64,000 bases of DNA. Source: PGYR01 sp041675005. GTDB lineage: Bacteria; Bacteroidota; Ignavibacteria; Kapaibacteriales; UBA2268. A program made the translations under genes and the position numbers. Positions 17,977-26,798 of this stretch are shown piece by piece. The stretch covers positions 43,337-107,336 of the forward strand of contig JBAYUQ010000009.1 of NCBI GenBank assembly GCA_041675005.1. Direction: 5' to 3'. Position 1 is the first letter of the stretch. Every line of letters begins with the position of its first letter. The notes below the pieces were generated by a model, which saw only the letters and a list, made by a program, of their open reading frames with translations, was not told the origin of the DNA and ran no database searches.

Positions 17977-18666
17977 ATGTTTGAACAAACTTCTAGATAC
18001 TCAGGTACAGTTGATAGTGCTATGCTCTATATAACTGTAATATCGGTACTTATGCTACTACTTGTTACAGTAGCAATGATTTATTTTGTAATTAGATATC
18101 GGGCAAGTAAAAACCCTATACCAACTCCATATCATGGTAATACGGCTATAGAAGTTACTTGGATTGTAATACCTACTATTTTAGTAATGTCTATGTTCTA
18201 TTATGGATATAAAGACTTTGCAGATTTGAGAAATACAAAAGAATTTGATGAAGAAATCTCTGTTACTGCAAAGATGTGGGATTGGGATTTTAAATACGAG
18301 AATGGTACAGTGACCGATACACTTTACGTACCTGTCGGTAAGACCCTTAAGTTTAATATTACATCAATAGACGTATTACACAGTTTCTACATCCCAGCAT
18401 TCAGAATAAAGCAAGATGCCGTCCCAGGAAGAAATGAGTTTGTAGTTATTACTCCTGAAAAGACTGGTGTCTATGATATCGCTTGTGCCGAATATTGTGG
18501 TGTAAATCACTGGAATATGTACAAGAAATTTGTTGTTATGGAACAAGACGATTATTACGCTTGGATTGAATCTCAGGGTAGTAACAATAAAGAAGAAGTT
18601 AACACTACTGAAGAAAAATCTACTGAATCTGAATCTAATGAGATGTCAGAGAATAGTAATAAATAA
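17977..18666 (+). CDS. coxB: Cytochrome c oxidase subunit II
   Basis: The protein has 229 residues. Two membrane helices (about 17-39 and 58-75) are followed by the cupredoxin domain with the WDWDF aromatic electron-entry patch. The full CuA ligand set is present: His 135 (DVLHSF), Cys 170 and 174, His 178 and Met 181 in CAEYCGVNHWNM. There is no fused cytochrome c domain, so the electron donor must be a separate haem protein such as ActE or one of the two extra cytochromes of this operon. The C terminus is an acidic Ser/Glu/Asn-rich tail. Confidence 0.94.
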   Translation: MFEQTSRYSGTVDSAMLYITVISVLMLLLVTVAMIYFVIRYRASKNPIPTPYHGNTAIEVTWIVIPTILVMSMFYYGYKDFADLRNTKEFDEEISVTAKMWDWDFKYENGTVTDTLYVPVGKTLKFNITSIDVLHSFYIPAFRIKQDAVPGRNEFVVITPEKTGVYDIACAEYCGVNHWNMYKKFVVMEQDDYYAWIESQGSNNKEEVNTTEEKSTESESNEMSENSNK

Positions 18667-18698
18667 TTTGATTCCATCCGAATAAGATAGGGATTAGA

Positions 18699-19583
18699 AT
18701 GAATAGTTCTGTGAAAATAGAAGATACAAGTATAATCAAAGATTTATTTGATTTAGGTAAATATAGAATTTCATTCTCTGTTGCTATTACGGCATTAGTT
18801 GGTTATCTACTATATGAAGTTAAATTCGATCTCAATTTAGCTCTTACTTTCTTTGGGACTATGTTAATGTCTATGGGGTCTGCCTCATTTAATCATTGGC
18901 AAGAACGAAAAATAGACCCAATGATGGAAAGAACTAAAAGAAGACCTATGGCTTCTGGTAGATTGGATTCTAGTAAAGGGTTTGCGATTTCTAGTATATT
19001 ATCTTTGCTGGGTATGCTGTTGCTATTAGGAACTGGTGAAATTGGTGCCATGTTAGTTGGATTAGTAACTTTACTAATATATAACTTAGTATATACACCA
19101 ATGAAAAGAGTTTCGAACTTAGCGGTATTACCTGGAGCTATTGTAGGTGGATTACCACCACTTATAGGTTGGATAGCAGCTGGGGGAGCTTATGATGCTA
19201 CTTCAATTTGGGCTTTAGCATTCTTTCTTTTCTTATGGCAAATGCCACATTTTTGGCTATTGTTACTACTGTTTGATGAACAGTATGAGAAAGCTGGCTT
19301 TGTGATGCTTAATAGGTTATTAAACAATGCACAGATTGGAAGAGTTACTTTTGTTTGGATAGTTTCTTTAGCGTCAATAGCTCTTATTATACCCTTTTAT
19401 GGTGTAATAGATAATAGATTTACTCAAATACTTTTTTTTATAGCAGAATTGACATTAGTTTATAATGCTAGGTATCTTCTTGAAAGAGAATTGGAAAGAA
19501 AACGAATCAGAAAGACTTTTATGTTTATCAACATATATGTGCTATTGATTCTAATTTTAATAATAATTGATAAAATAATTTAG
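18699..19583 (+). CDS. ctaB: Haem O synthase (protohaem IX farnesyltransferase)
   Basis: The protein has 294 residues and about nine helices. It is a UbiA-type prenyltransferase with the prenyl-diphosphate motif NHWQERKIDPMMERTKRRP and the second Asp-rich loop LLFDEQYEKAGF. The enzyme farnesylates haem b to haem O, the step before haem A, for the cox enzyme encoded just upstream. There is no ctaA (haem A synthase) gene in this window. Confidence 0.92.
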   Translation: MNSSVKIEDTSIIKDLFDLGKYRISFSVAITALVGYLLYEVKFDLNLALTFFGTMLMSMGSASFNHWQERKIDPMMERTKRRPMASGRLDSSKGFAISSILSLLGMLLLLGTGEIGAMLVGLVTLLIYNLVYTPMKRVSNLAVLPGAIVGGLPPLIGWIAAGGAYDATSIWALAFFLFLWQMPHFWLLLLLFDEQYEKAGFVMLNRLLNNAQIGRVTFVWIVSLASIALIIPFYGVIDNRFTQILFFIAELTLVYNARYLLERELERKRIRKTFMFINIYVLLILILIIIDKII

Positions 19584-19597
19584 AAAAAGGCAAAGTA

Positions 19598-21007
19598 ATG
19601 GACTTATTTAATGACTTGGTTATTCCTGTTGGTTCTAGTCATTTGACGTTAATCAGATTGATGCTCTATATATCAGCATCTTTCCTTTTCGCCTATACAG
19701 GTTTGTTGTTTGGATCTGTATTACTTTCTTCAAAAGCTGCTAGAAAAGCAAAGAAGGATAATGATTTCAGATATCAAAAATTAGCGCAAGATTTAATCAA
19801 AGTAGGTACTGGAATTACTGGTATGTGGTTTGGCCTTGGTATTGTACCTTTCCTAAGTTTTATATTAGGTTACCCACAGCTACTTTCAGGTACTGAAGGA
19901 GATATACTAGGATATATGATAGTAGGGCTTCTTGTCTTTTCAATGGCTATAGCATCTTTATATGTTTATAAGAATTCGTTAAATTTTAAATCATTATTTT
20001 ATTCATTTAAAACTAATGTCCGCTCTAAAAGTGAGTCTATAGTAGATGAATACAATACTTTGGATGAAGATGTAGAAAATACAGGTGCATTTACAGGTAT
20101 ATGGGGTATAATACTTTTAATTGTAGCTACTTGGTTTTTAGCTGGTGCTACTACTTATGCTTATGATCATTCTTTGTGGGGACAATCAATATTTAGTATG
20201 TTGTTTGGTCTTAATACGATTTTCAAAACTTTACTTATATTAACTATGGGTACTGCTTTTGCTTCTGCTGTTTATTTGTTCTATTCATTCTCATGGCAAG
20301 GTGGTTATAAATTTGCAACTGAAGAAGAAAGAGAATTATCAAAAAATTTCGTAAGAAAAAAGGGTCTTTACTCAGCATTATTAATTCCTTTAATTTATGC
20401 TTTCCAAATAGTAACTATTCCTAATAATGCCCTTTCTGGAATGATGTTTGTATTTGGTTTGATTTCACTTTTATTCGTTGTGTTCTTTGCACAATCTATA
20501 TATTTGACAAAATCAGAAGATCATACTTCGGGTGTGAAATATGGGTTTATGTTTATTATGATATCATTTGCTATGTTTGCGGCTCAAGATCAAGAGGCAT
20601 TCCACACAAGTGTAGCTGGTAATCTAAATAGAATTTCAGAAATACACGCTAAGTCAGATGAAGCAAGACAAGCTAGTTATGCTAAATCAGAAGTTGAGCC
20701 AGTAGTTGATGCACAAGCTATATTCGATACAAGATGTATTGCTTGTCATAAATTTGATGCTAAGGGTGTTGGGCCAGCATATAATGATGTTGTACCTAAA
20801 TATGATGGCAAAGAAGGAGATTTAGTTAAGTTTATATTAAGTCCATCGCCTCAGAATCCTGCTGAATTCCCTGGTGGTATGCCAGCTCAAGGTTTAACTC
20901 CTGCTGAAGGAAAAGCAATGGCAAAATGGCTAATTGGAAAAGTATTAGGTGGAGACGAGAAAGAAGCTGAACCTGTTGCTGAAGAAGCTACTGCTGCTCA
21001 AAAATAA
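19598..21007 (+). CDS. Polytopic membrane protein with C-terminal cytochrome c domain
   Basis: The protein has 469 residues. The N-terminal 330 residues form about eight to nine hydrophobic helices (for example LYISASFLFAYTGLLFGSVL and GFMFIMISFAMFAAQ). A single cytochrome c domain follows, with CIACH at 380-384 and a likely Met ligand in GGMPAQGLTPAEG, then an acidic Ala/Glu tail. I do not recognise a named family for the membrane part. It is the last gene of the ACIII-cox operon, directly after ctaB and before the terminator, so a role in electron entry or oxidase assembly is plausible. Confidence 0.8.
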   Translation: MDLFNDLVIPVGSSHLTLIRLMLYISASFLFAYTGLLFGSVLLSSKAARKAKKDNDFRYQKLAQDLIKVGTGITGMWFGLGIVPFLSFILGYPQLLSGTEGDILGYMIVGLLVFSMAIASLYVYKNSLNFKSLFYSFKTNVRSKSESIVDEYNTLDEDVENTGAFTGIWGIILLIVATWFLAGATTYAYDHSLWGQSIFSMLFGLNTIFKTLLILTMGTAFASAVYLFYSFSWQGGYKFATEEERELSKNFVRKKGLYSALLIPLIYAFQIVTIPNNALSGMMFVFGLISLLFVVFFAQSIYLTKSEDHTSGVKYGFMFIMISFAMFAAQDQEAFHTSVAGNLNRISEIHAKSDEARQASYAKSEVEPVVDAQAIFDTRCIACHKFDAKGVGPAYNDVVPKYDGKEGDLVKFILSPSPQNPAEFPGGMPAQGLTPAEGKAMAKWLIGKVLGGDEKEAEPVAEEATAAQK

Positions 21008-21030
21008 AATTTTAAATCTAAAAGAAAATA

Positions 21031-21060
21031 AAAAATGCCACTCGATAGAGTGGCATTTTT
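21031..21060 (+). terminator. Rho-independent terminator of the respiratory operon
   Basis: A 13-bp perfect stem AAAAATGCCACTC / GAGTGGCATTTTT with a GATA loop, ending in T residues, lies 24 bp after the stop of the last operon gene. The A-rich side also allows termination of the convergent peptidase gene on the other strand. Confidence 0.9.
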
Positions 21061-21086
21061 GTTTTAATATTGTTGAATTTCAATTG

Positions 21087-22265
21087 TTATATTATAATTA
21101 ACTCTTGCTGAATATCACCAGCAACATCTACGTTACCGCTATTGTCAATTATAACATCAATCTCGGTTCTAAACCCTAGTTTCTCTTCAGGTATATATAT
21201 ACCTGGCTCTAATGAGAAGATAGTGCCTTTTATAAGTAATCTATCGTCTTTAGTCTCTAGATTGTCTATATGGGCACCATTGCCATGGCAATCTGTTGCT
21301 ATATTATGACCAGTACGATGCCAGAAGTATTTTCCATATCCAGCATTTATAATTACATTACGAACTGCATCATCTACTTCAGCACCTGATATATCCTTAT
21401 TTGTAGAATATCTTTCCTTTACTAATTGATATCCTGCATCTCTAGCATCAGCTACAATTCTGAATAACTTTTTTACTCTTTCAGGGACTTCATTCCCGAC
21501 AAATCCCATCCAAGTAACATCATAATAGATGCTTCCTTCTTTCTCAAATCGTGCGAATAAGTCAATCAATACCAAATCCCCTTCTTGAATTTTATAACTA
21601 TTCTCAGGAGTAGGTTCGAAGTGGGGGTCACCAGCATGTTCATTTATTCCAACTATTGGCCCATGATCCCAGAATATCCCTTTATCTCTGAATTGTTGGT
21701 GCATATACTGTTGTACTTCATACTCAGTAGCTGGATTGTCTTTGTCAATCCTTTTTCTTATGTATTTAAAAGCATTATCTTTTATTTCAAGCATTACTTC
21801 GCCACACTTTCTGTGGTCTTCTATTTCTTCATTGGTTAAGTGGGATTCGAATAAACTTACCAAGTTGCCACTACTAACAACCTCTACTCCAAACCCTCTT
21901 ATTAGTTCTATAGTACCCGCATCGACTATTGAAACATAAGGTATGTCATTATTAGGCGAATACTGCATAGCAATGTTCTTAGCACCTTTCAATATGTCTT
22001 TTAACTTTGAGGAAAGCTCTTGCCAAGGAAGATATAACTCTTTATCTCCTGGTAAGTGTTTTAAGTAATTTGGTTCTATTTTGTGATTGAGTTTTACAGG
22101 TGTCCCATTTGCTGGGATATAGTAAAACCATCTTCTTGTTGCCATGTGACCAGAGGGTAATTCCAAAATCCTTGCAGCTATGTGATCTCTTCCATGAAAA
22201 TCATAGAATAACCATCCATCGACTCCCATTTTTCTTAACTCTTCTTGTATCTTTTCAATTTGCAT
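21087..22265 (-). CDS. M24 family metallopeptidase (Xaa-Pro aminopeptidase-like)
   Basis: The protein has 392 residues with a creatinase-like N-terminal domain and a pita-bread catalytic domain. The five metal ligands can be placed: Asp in VLIDLFARF, Asp in YYDVTWMGF, His in HRTGHNI, Glu in FSLEPGIYI and Glu in FRTEIDVII. The family removes N-terminal residues ahead of proline. No signal peptide is visible, so it should be cytoplasmic. It is convergent with the respiratory operon and divergent from the glycosylase gene. Confidence 0.9.
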   Translation of the reverse strand: MQIEKIQEELRKMGVDGWLFYDFHGRDHIAARILELPSGHMATRRWFYYIPANGTPVKLNHKIEPNYLKHLPGDKELYLPWQELSSKLKDILKGAKNIAMQYSPNNDIPYVSIVDAGTIELIRGFGVEVVSSGNLVSLFESHLTNEEIEDHRKCGEVMLEIKDNAFKYIRKRIDKDNPATEYEVQQYMHQQFRDKGIFWDHGPIVGINEHAGDPHFEPTPENSYKIQEGDLVLIDLFARFEKEGSIYYDVTWMGFVGNEVPERVKKLFRIVADARDAGYQLVKERYSTNKDISGAEVDDAVRNVIINAGYGKYFWHRTGHNIATDCHGNGAHIDNLETKDDRLLIKGTIFSLEPGIYIPEEKLGFRTEIDVIIDNSGNVDVAGDIQQELIII

Positions 22266-22321
22266 TATTTATCCAGCTTAAATTTTTAAATTAGTAAAAA
22301 TTAAATATAAAATTTATTATT

Positions 22322-22951
22322 ATGATTTCCATACAATTGCCTATAATTTTCCAAAATAAATATGAAAAACTAAAACCTTTTATTAGGCAAAGGTTAGATG
22401 ATTTCAAAAACGTACAAGAGTCCAAATACTTTTATGAACTTTGTTTTTGTATTTGTACACCTCAAAGTAGAGCTAGTTCAGCTATGGCTGTACAATTAGA
22501 ATTAGAAAAACTTGACTTTCTCAATAAAGAATTCGATCCAACACCTATTCTTAGAGATAAGAATAATTATATCCGATTCCATAATCAAAAATCAAAAAGA
22601 TTACTTTTGATTAAAGAGCAGTGGGAAGGAATTAAAGCCATTTTAGATTCGGAATTGTCTGGTGAAGAGAAAAGAGAGTGGATAAACGAAAATGTGAATG
22701 GCATTGGTAGAAAGGAATCGGCACATTACCTCAGGAACATAGGTTATAGGAACCTAGCCATACTCGATAGACACATTCTTAAGCATTTAGTAACGTCTGG
22801 TGTATTTGAAGAAGTACCTAACATTTCTACTAAATCAAGATATGATGCCGTTTCTACAAAGTTTATGGAATTCTCAAATGAATTGAATATCCCAATGGAT
22901 GAATTAGATTTACTCTTTTGGGCAGAAGAAGCAGGGGAGATATTAAAATGA
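22322..22951 (+). CDS. N-glycosylase/DNA lyase, Ogg-type (8-oxoguanine repair)
   Basis: The protein has 209 residues. The helix-hairpin-helix-GPD core is seen as NGIGRKESAHYLRNIGYR, which includes the putative Schiff-base Lys, followed by the catalytic Asp in LAILDRHILKHL. The length and this layout match the archaeal/bacterial Ogg2 family, which excises 8-oxoguanine and nicks the DNA strand. It overlaps truA by 4 bp. The substrate is inferred from the family. Confidence 0.85.
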   Translation: MISIQLPIIFQNKYEKLKPFIRQRLDDFKNVQESKYFYELCFCICTPQSRASSAMAVQLELEKLDFLNKEFDPTPILRDKNNYIRFHNQKSKRLLLIKEQWEGIKAILDSELSGEEKREWINENVNGIGRKESAHYLRNIGYRNLAILDRHILKHLVTSGVFEEVPNISTKSRYDAVSTKFMEFSNELNIPMDELDLLFWAEEAGEILK

Positions 22952-23706
22952 AAACACTAATTATAAAATTCCAATTTGATGGGACTGATTTCGTAGGGTG
23001 GCAAATGCAACCTGGGCAACGTTCACTACAAGGTGAGCTAACAAAAGCATTCGAACTAAAAACGGGGAATAAATATAAAATAATAGTAGCTGGAAGAACA
23101 GACACTGGTGTTCATGGTATTAGTCAGATAGCAACTATCAAAATAGATGATTTTCGAATTCCCGAGGAGAAAATAGTTTCGGCAATAAATACGGTTCTAC
23201 CTAATGATGTACAACTAATTGATGCCCAAATAATAGATGAGAACTATAATGCTCGTTTTGACGCCATATCAAGGGAATATAGTTACTATATTACAAATGA
23301 CTACTCTGTTTTCAAAAGGCGTTACTTTGCGAATTACAAAGAGAAACTAGATATTAACTTGATGAATGATGCTGCTCAATCTATTATTGGAGAATATGAC
23401 TTCACTACCTATTCCAAAGTAAATAATGATCTGAATCATTATAGGTGTATATTGGAAAGATGCCAATGGATACGAATCAATGAAACGGATATAAAACTGA
23501 ACATTAAGTCTAATAGGTTCGTATATTCAATGGTTAGAAGTTTGGTGGGGACAATGGTAGATATAGGCTCAGGAAAGCTGGAAGTAGATTATTTAAAGGA
23601 CTCATTGTTTGCAAAAGACAGGAGTTTATGTTCGACAATTGCCCCTGCGAATGGTCTTTTTTTTGAAAAAGCTTACTTCAATTCAATTTATAATATACTA
23701 AAATAG
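22948..23706 (+). CDS. truA: tRNA pseudouridine synthase A
   Basis: The start is taken as ATG at 22948 (MKTLIIKFQFDG, 252 residues), which overlaps the glycosylase stop by 4 bp and is preceded by GGGGAGA. A TTG at 22918 would add ten unlikely residues. The catalytic Asp is in AGRTDTGVHG, and the family motif RFVYSMVRSLVGTMVDIG is near the C terminus. The enzyme makes pseudouridine 38-40 in the anticodon arm of tRNAs. Confidence 0.93.
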   Translation: MKTLIIKFQFDGTDFVGWQMQPGQRSLQGELTKAFELKTGNKYKIIVAGRTDTGVHGISQIATIKIDDFRIPEEKIVSAINTVLPNDVQLIDAQIIDENYNARFDAISREYSYYITNDYSVFKRRYFANYKEKLDINLMNDAAQSIIGEYDFTTYSKVNNDLNHYRCILERCQWIRINETDIKLNIKSNRFVYSMVRSLVGTMVDIGSGKLEVDYLKDSLFAKDRSLCSTIAPANGLFFEKAYFNSIYNILK

Positions 23707-23803
23707 TATAAAATTAATAAAGAAACGAAGGATTTCATAATACAAAGTGTCTAATCTTTAGAAGAATTCAATAAATTGTTAAAATTGTGTTAATTTTGTT
23801 ATT

Positions 23804-24838
23804 ATGATAAGAAAATACTCAGTCATATTATTATTTATAGCACCGCTATTCATTTTAGCTCCTTTCGAAGTTAATTACTTGATTGAGGCAAATTCGCTCG
23901 TTTACTCAGCTAAAGAATGGCGATTGACTCGTGATAATAATGGTGAATTGAGTTCTATGATTATAGACAATGATCGCAACTTCTCAACTGCAAAGACGGA
24001 TTATATATTCGACAGGGGAGATGTAGCTAAGATTAATTTCTATAATCACAATAAGACAATTAATGAAGATGATACTATTGCGGTGATTAATTCGGATGTA
24101 ATTAATGAACAAATAATTACACTCCAATCCGAATTAGCAGTTGCAAAAGCGGAATACCAAGATAAAATTACTGGTCAGAAGTCATCTATTATTAGAGAGT
24201 TTGACGACAAACTGAAAATAGCAAAAAGCAATGTTGAGTTTACTGCCATACAACTCCAGCGAGCTGAAAAAATGGTTAAAGAAGATCTCATTCCTCAGTT
24301 AGAATATGAGCAATTCAGAAATGCAAATAACCTAGCAAAAATCAATTTACAGCTAGCCGAGAAAAGCTTAGAAACAGTATCCACTGGTGAGAAAATTGAA
24401 ATATTGGAAGTAATACAATCGCAGATAAAGACACTCAAGGAGCGATTAGCCAATCTAGAACAGAAGAAAGATAAGTACGTAATAAAAGCCCCTTTCAGCG
24501 GTTTAATAAGTTATTACCAAGATAGCATAGACTTAATAAAAATCAAAAACCCGTCAGATTTCTTAGTAAAAATCCCTGTAAAAGTATATGAAATTGGATA
24601 TGTTGACCTAGATGACAAAGTTGAGCTTTCTATTGACAAAACTGATAATATATATAATGCAATTATCACTAATATAGAAGATGAGATTCGAATAAGAGGA
24701 CGAAATCAATTCTTTCTAGTAACAGCTAGAGTTACGAATCCAGATAAATTCATCAGGCCAGGTATGATTTGTAAAGCATCTATTTACTCAGAAAAAATAC
24801 CACTTTATACTTTTGCCAAAAGAAAACTGGGATTTTAG
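23804..24838 (+). CDS. HlyD-like membrane fusion (periplasmic adaptor) protein
   Basis: The protein has 344 residues: an N-terminal hydrophobic anchor (ILLFIAPLFILAPF), a first lipoyl half (GDVAKINFYNHNKTINEDD), a long coiled-coil hairpin (about 100-225) and a second lipoyl half opening with YVIKAPFSGLISYY, followed by beta-barrel-like sequence. That is the plan of HlyD/AcrA-type adaptors. No inner-membrane pump or TolC gene follows; instead VTC-domain and DUF4956 genes come 3 bp and then 2 bp later. A TAATTTTG -7-like box at 23791-23798 would start transcription almost at the ATG. The adaptor's partner is unknown. Confidence 0.75.
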   Translation: MIRKYSVILLFIAPLFILAPFEVNYLIEANSLVYSAKEWRLTRDNNGELSSMIIDNDRNFSTAKTDYIFDRGDVAKINFYNHNKTINEDDTIAVINSDVINEQIITLQSELAVAKAEYQDKITGQKSSIIREFDDKLKIAKSNVEFTAIQLQRAEKMVKEDLIPQLEYEQFRNANNLAKINLQLAEKSLETVSTGEKIEILEVIQSQIKTLKERLANLEQKKDKYVIKAPFSGLISYYQDSIDLIKIKNPSDFLVKIPVKVYEIGYVDLDDKVELSIDKTDNIYNAIITNIEDEIRIRGRNQFFLVTARVTNPDKFIRPGMICKASIYSEKIPLYTFAKRKLGF

Positions 24839-24841
24839 AAA

Positions 24842-25570
24842 GTGAGATATGAGTACAAATTCTATGTTCACAAACATAAGATACCACTTCTTCGTAATAT
24901 AATTTTGACGAAACTCAAATTAGATGACAATATTAATCCCGAACTTAAGTACTATACTGTAAGAAGTATATATCTTGACTCTATGGATTTAAAGCATTAC
25001 TATGAGAAAGTGGCTGGTTTAAAACATAGAAAGAAAGTGAGATTGCGAGGATATGATTTCGATCCTAATTCTATAGTCTTCTTTGAAGTGAAAAGAAAGT
25101 TCGAAGAACCTGGGATGAAAAATAGATTCTCTACAAATTATTACGATGCACTTCGAATGATAAATGAAAGAACTATAACTACAGATAACGAAGATTTGAA
25201 TAAATTCTTCTTTCAAGTAATGTCTTACAATTTGCGACCAATAGTGAATGTGATATATGATAGAGAACCTTATACTGAAATACATCCTACTCAAAATAAT
25301 CTAAGAATAACTTTCGATAAGAACCTCAGAAGTGTAGCGTATCCTAAAATAGATAGTCTGTTTATTGACGATGATATAAAGCCAGCTATGTTAGATTATT
25401 TTATTTTAGAAATAAAATTTGATAATTTTCTTCCAAGTTGGGTACGGAATATGTCAGAATCATTATCTTTGAAAAGAGAATCGGCTTCCAAGTATGTAAT
25501 TTGTATAGATAGCCACAAATCAATAGTAAAACAATCACGATTTGCTTATTTTCGTGCGGAACAGATTTAA
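24842..25570 (+). CDS. VTC-domain protein (polyphosphate polymerase-like)
   Basis: The protein has 242 residues and starts at GTG 24842. It matches the VTC domain, the tunnel-fold (TTM-like) polyphosphate polymerase module of the yeast vacuolar transporter chaperone. Seen in order are YEYKFYV, TVRSIYLDS, the basic strand HRKKVRLRGYD, FFEVKRKF, NVIYDREPY, RITFDKNLRS and the acidic/basic strand FILEIKFD. Bacterial copies often neighbour DUF4956 genes, as here. Whether it makes polyphosphate or modifies a surface polymer is not shown by the sequence. Confidence 0.82.
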   Translation: MRYEYKFYVHKHKIPLLRNIILTKLKLDDNINPELKYYTVRSIYLDSMDLKHYYEKVAGLKHRKKVRLRGYDFDPNSIVFFEVKRKFEEPGMKNRFSTNYYDALRMINERTITTDNEDLNKFFFQVMSYNLRPIVNVIYDREPYTEIHPTQNNLRITFDKNLRSVAYPKIDSLFIDDDIKPAMLDYFILEIKFDNFLPSWVRNMSESLSLKRESASKYVICIDSHKSIVKQSRFAYFRAEQI

Positions 25571-25572
25571 TT

Positions 25573-26259
25573 ATGAATGAATTTCAATACATAGAACTTT
25601 TTCCCGTAACAGCACTCGAGATTATATACTCATTGAGTATATCGTTCATTTGTGGTGTACTTATATCTATCGTTTATCGAGTTACTTACAAAGGGCCAAA
25701 CTATTCTCGAACATTTGTAAGTTCTCTGATAGTACTTACTATTATTACTTCACTTGTGTTATTAGTGATTGGTAATAACTTAGCTACGGCATTCGGGTTA
25801 GTAGGGGCAATGTCTATTATTCGATTCCGAACCGCCGTCCGTGATGTGCAAGATATAGTATTTATCTTCTTCTCGCTCAGTATCGGAATGGCTTCGGGTG
25901 TAGGACTCTATTTAGTTGCCGTTATTGGGACTATCTTTATATGTTTAGTTTTACTACTCCTTTCTAATACAAACGTTTTCCAAACAGCTGATGTGAACTA
26001 CCTAATACATATCACGTACAAGCCAAACGAAATCAATGACGAAGTTAAAAAGCTTTTGAAATCAAGCACTAGCTCCCTCAAAGTGGTTAACGTCCGTGCA
26101 CTCGATGAACGAGATTTCATAGAAGTTTACTACAACATGAAGCTCAAAAAGGGAGTCGAAAAAGAGCTTCTCATCCGCAAGCTAAAGAACTACGATGATG
26201 TTCGTGATATTAACATTTACTTTGATGATGATGATACGAACGCACCAGCCGCATATTAA
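25573..26259 (+). CDS. DUF4956 family membrane protein
   Basis: The protein has 228 residues with four membrane helices in the first 135 residues and a cytoplasmic C-terminal domain. The core ATAFGLVGAMSIIRFRTAVR, with RDxQD just after, is the signature of DUF4956. The biochemical role is not known. It is the last gene of the HlyD-VTC-DUF4956 set and is separated from VTC by 2 bp, so the three proteins probably form one envelope system. Confidence 0.82.
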   Translation: MNEFQYIELFPVTALEIIYSLSISFICGVLISIVYRVTYKGPNYSRTFVSSLIVLTIITSLVLLVIGNNLATAFGLVGAMSIIRFRTAVRDVQDIVFIFFSLSIGMASGVGLYLVAVIGTIFICLVLLLLSNTNVFQTADVNYLIHITYKPNEINDEVKKLLKSSTSSLKVVNVRALDERDFIEVYYNMKLKKGVEKELLIRKLKNYDDVRDINIYFDDDDTNAPAAY

Positions 26260-26798
26260 CCATCTATAAAACAGTTTCATCGCGAGGATGAAAGAACGTG
26301 CTTGCCAAGCCAAAGGCATGAGCGATCTCTTTTATCCATTGCTGTTTATATTTAAATTATCTCAAAATATAGAGAAGTATTGCTTGTGGTGAGCGAAGTC
26401 TAAGTGCATACCTCTTTGCGATACCATCCTAATATAAAATCGTCACACAGATTGGAACTAAGTGTCCGAAGAGTCCAGGTTTAATAGTCCCAAATGTTTT
26501 ATTCAGAACACAATTGTAAGATATACATGATGAAATGGACTAAGATGTGACAACAAGGACTAGAAGTTTGTGGCTGTGTAGTATCTTTGGGATAACTATT
26601 AAAAGACTGCCCATGCCTTTGGCTTGGCAAGCACGTCTCTTCGCTTCTCGCAGTAACACGATTATAAGGAGGTTTCAGCTCTAGTTATTTAATTAGCTTC
26701 TAGAAAGTATTCCCTAAAAAGAGTAAGGATAACACAAAAAAAAGGCTGTCTTATAATTAAGACAGCCTTATTAATTCTATACTAAAAATACTAAAAGA
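26260..26798. repeat. Intergenic region flanked by an inverted REP-like pair
   Basis: This 539-bp gap has no credible gene. A 25-bp perfect inverted pair lies at 26296-26320 (starts ACGTGCTTGCCAAGC) and 26612-26636 (ends GGCAAGCACGT). On the outer side of each copy a further imperfect match continues (GCGAGGATGAAAGA versus GCGAGAAGCGAAGAG read on the other strand), so each arm is about 40 bp and resembles GCGAGG-type REP elements of many genomes. The arms face each other across about 290 bp. The stretch between them shows no open frame I would support. The distal end holds the S1 terminator. Confidence 0.7.
26742..26769 (-). terminator. Rho-independent terminator of the S1 gene
   Basis: A perfect 12-bp stem AAGGCTGTCTTA / TAAGACAGCCTT with a 4-nt loop. 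On the minus strand it is followed by a run of T (the A run at 26734-26741 of the plus strand), 30 bp after the S1 stop codon. Confidence 0.9.
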
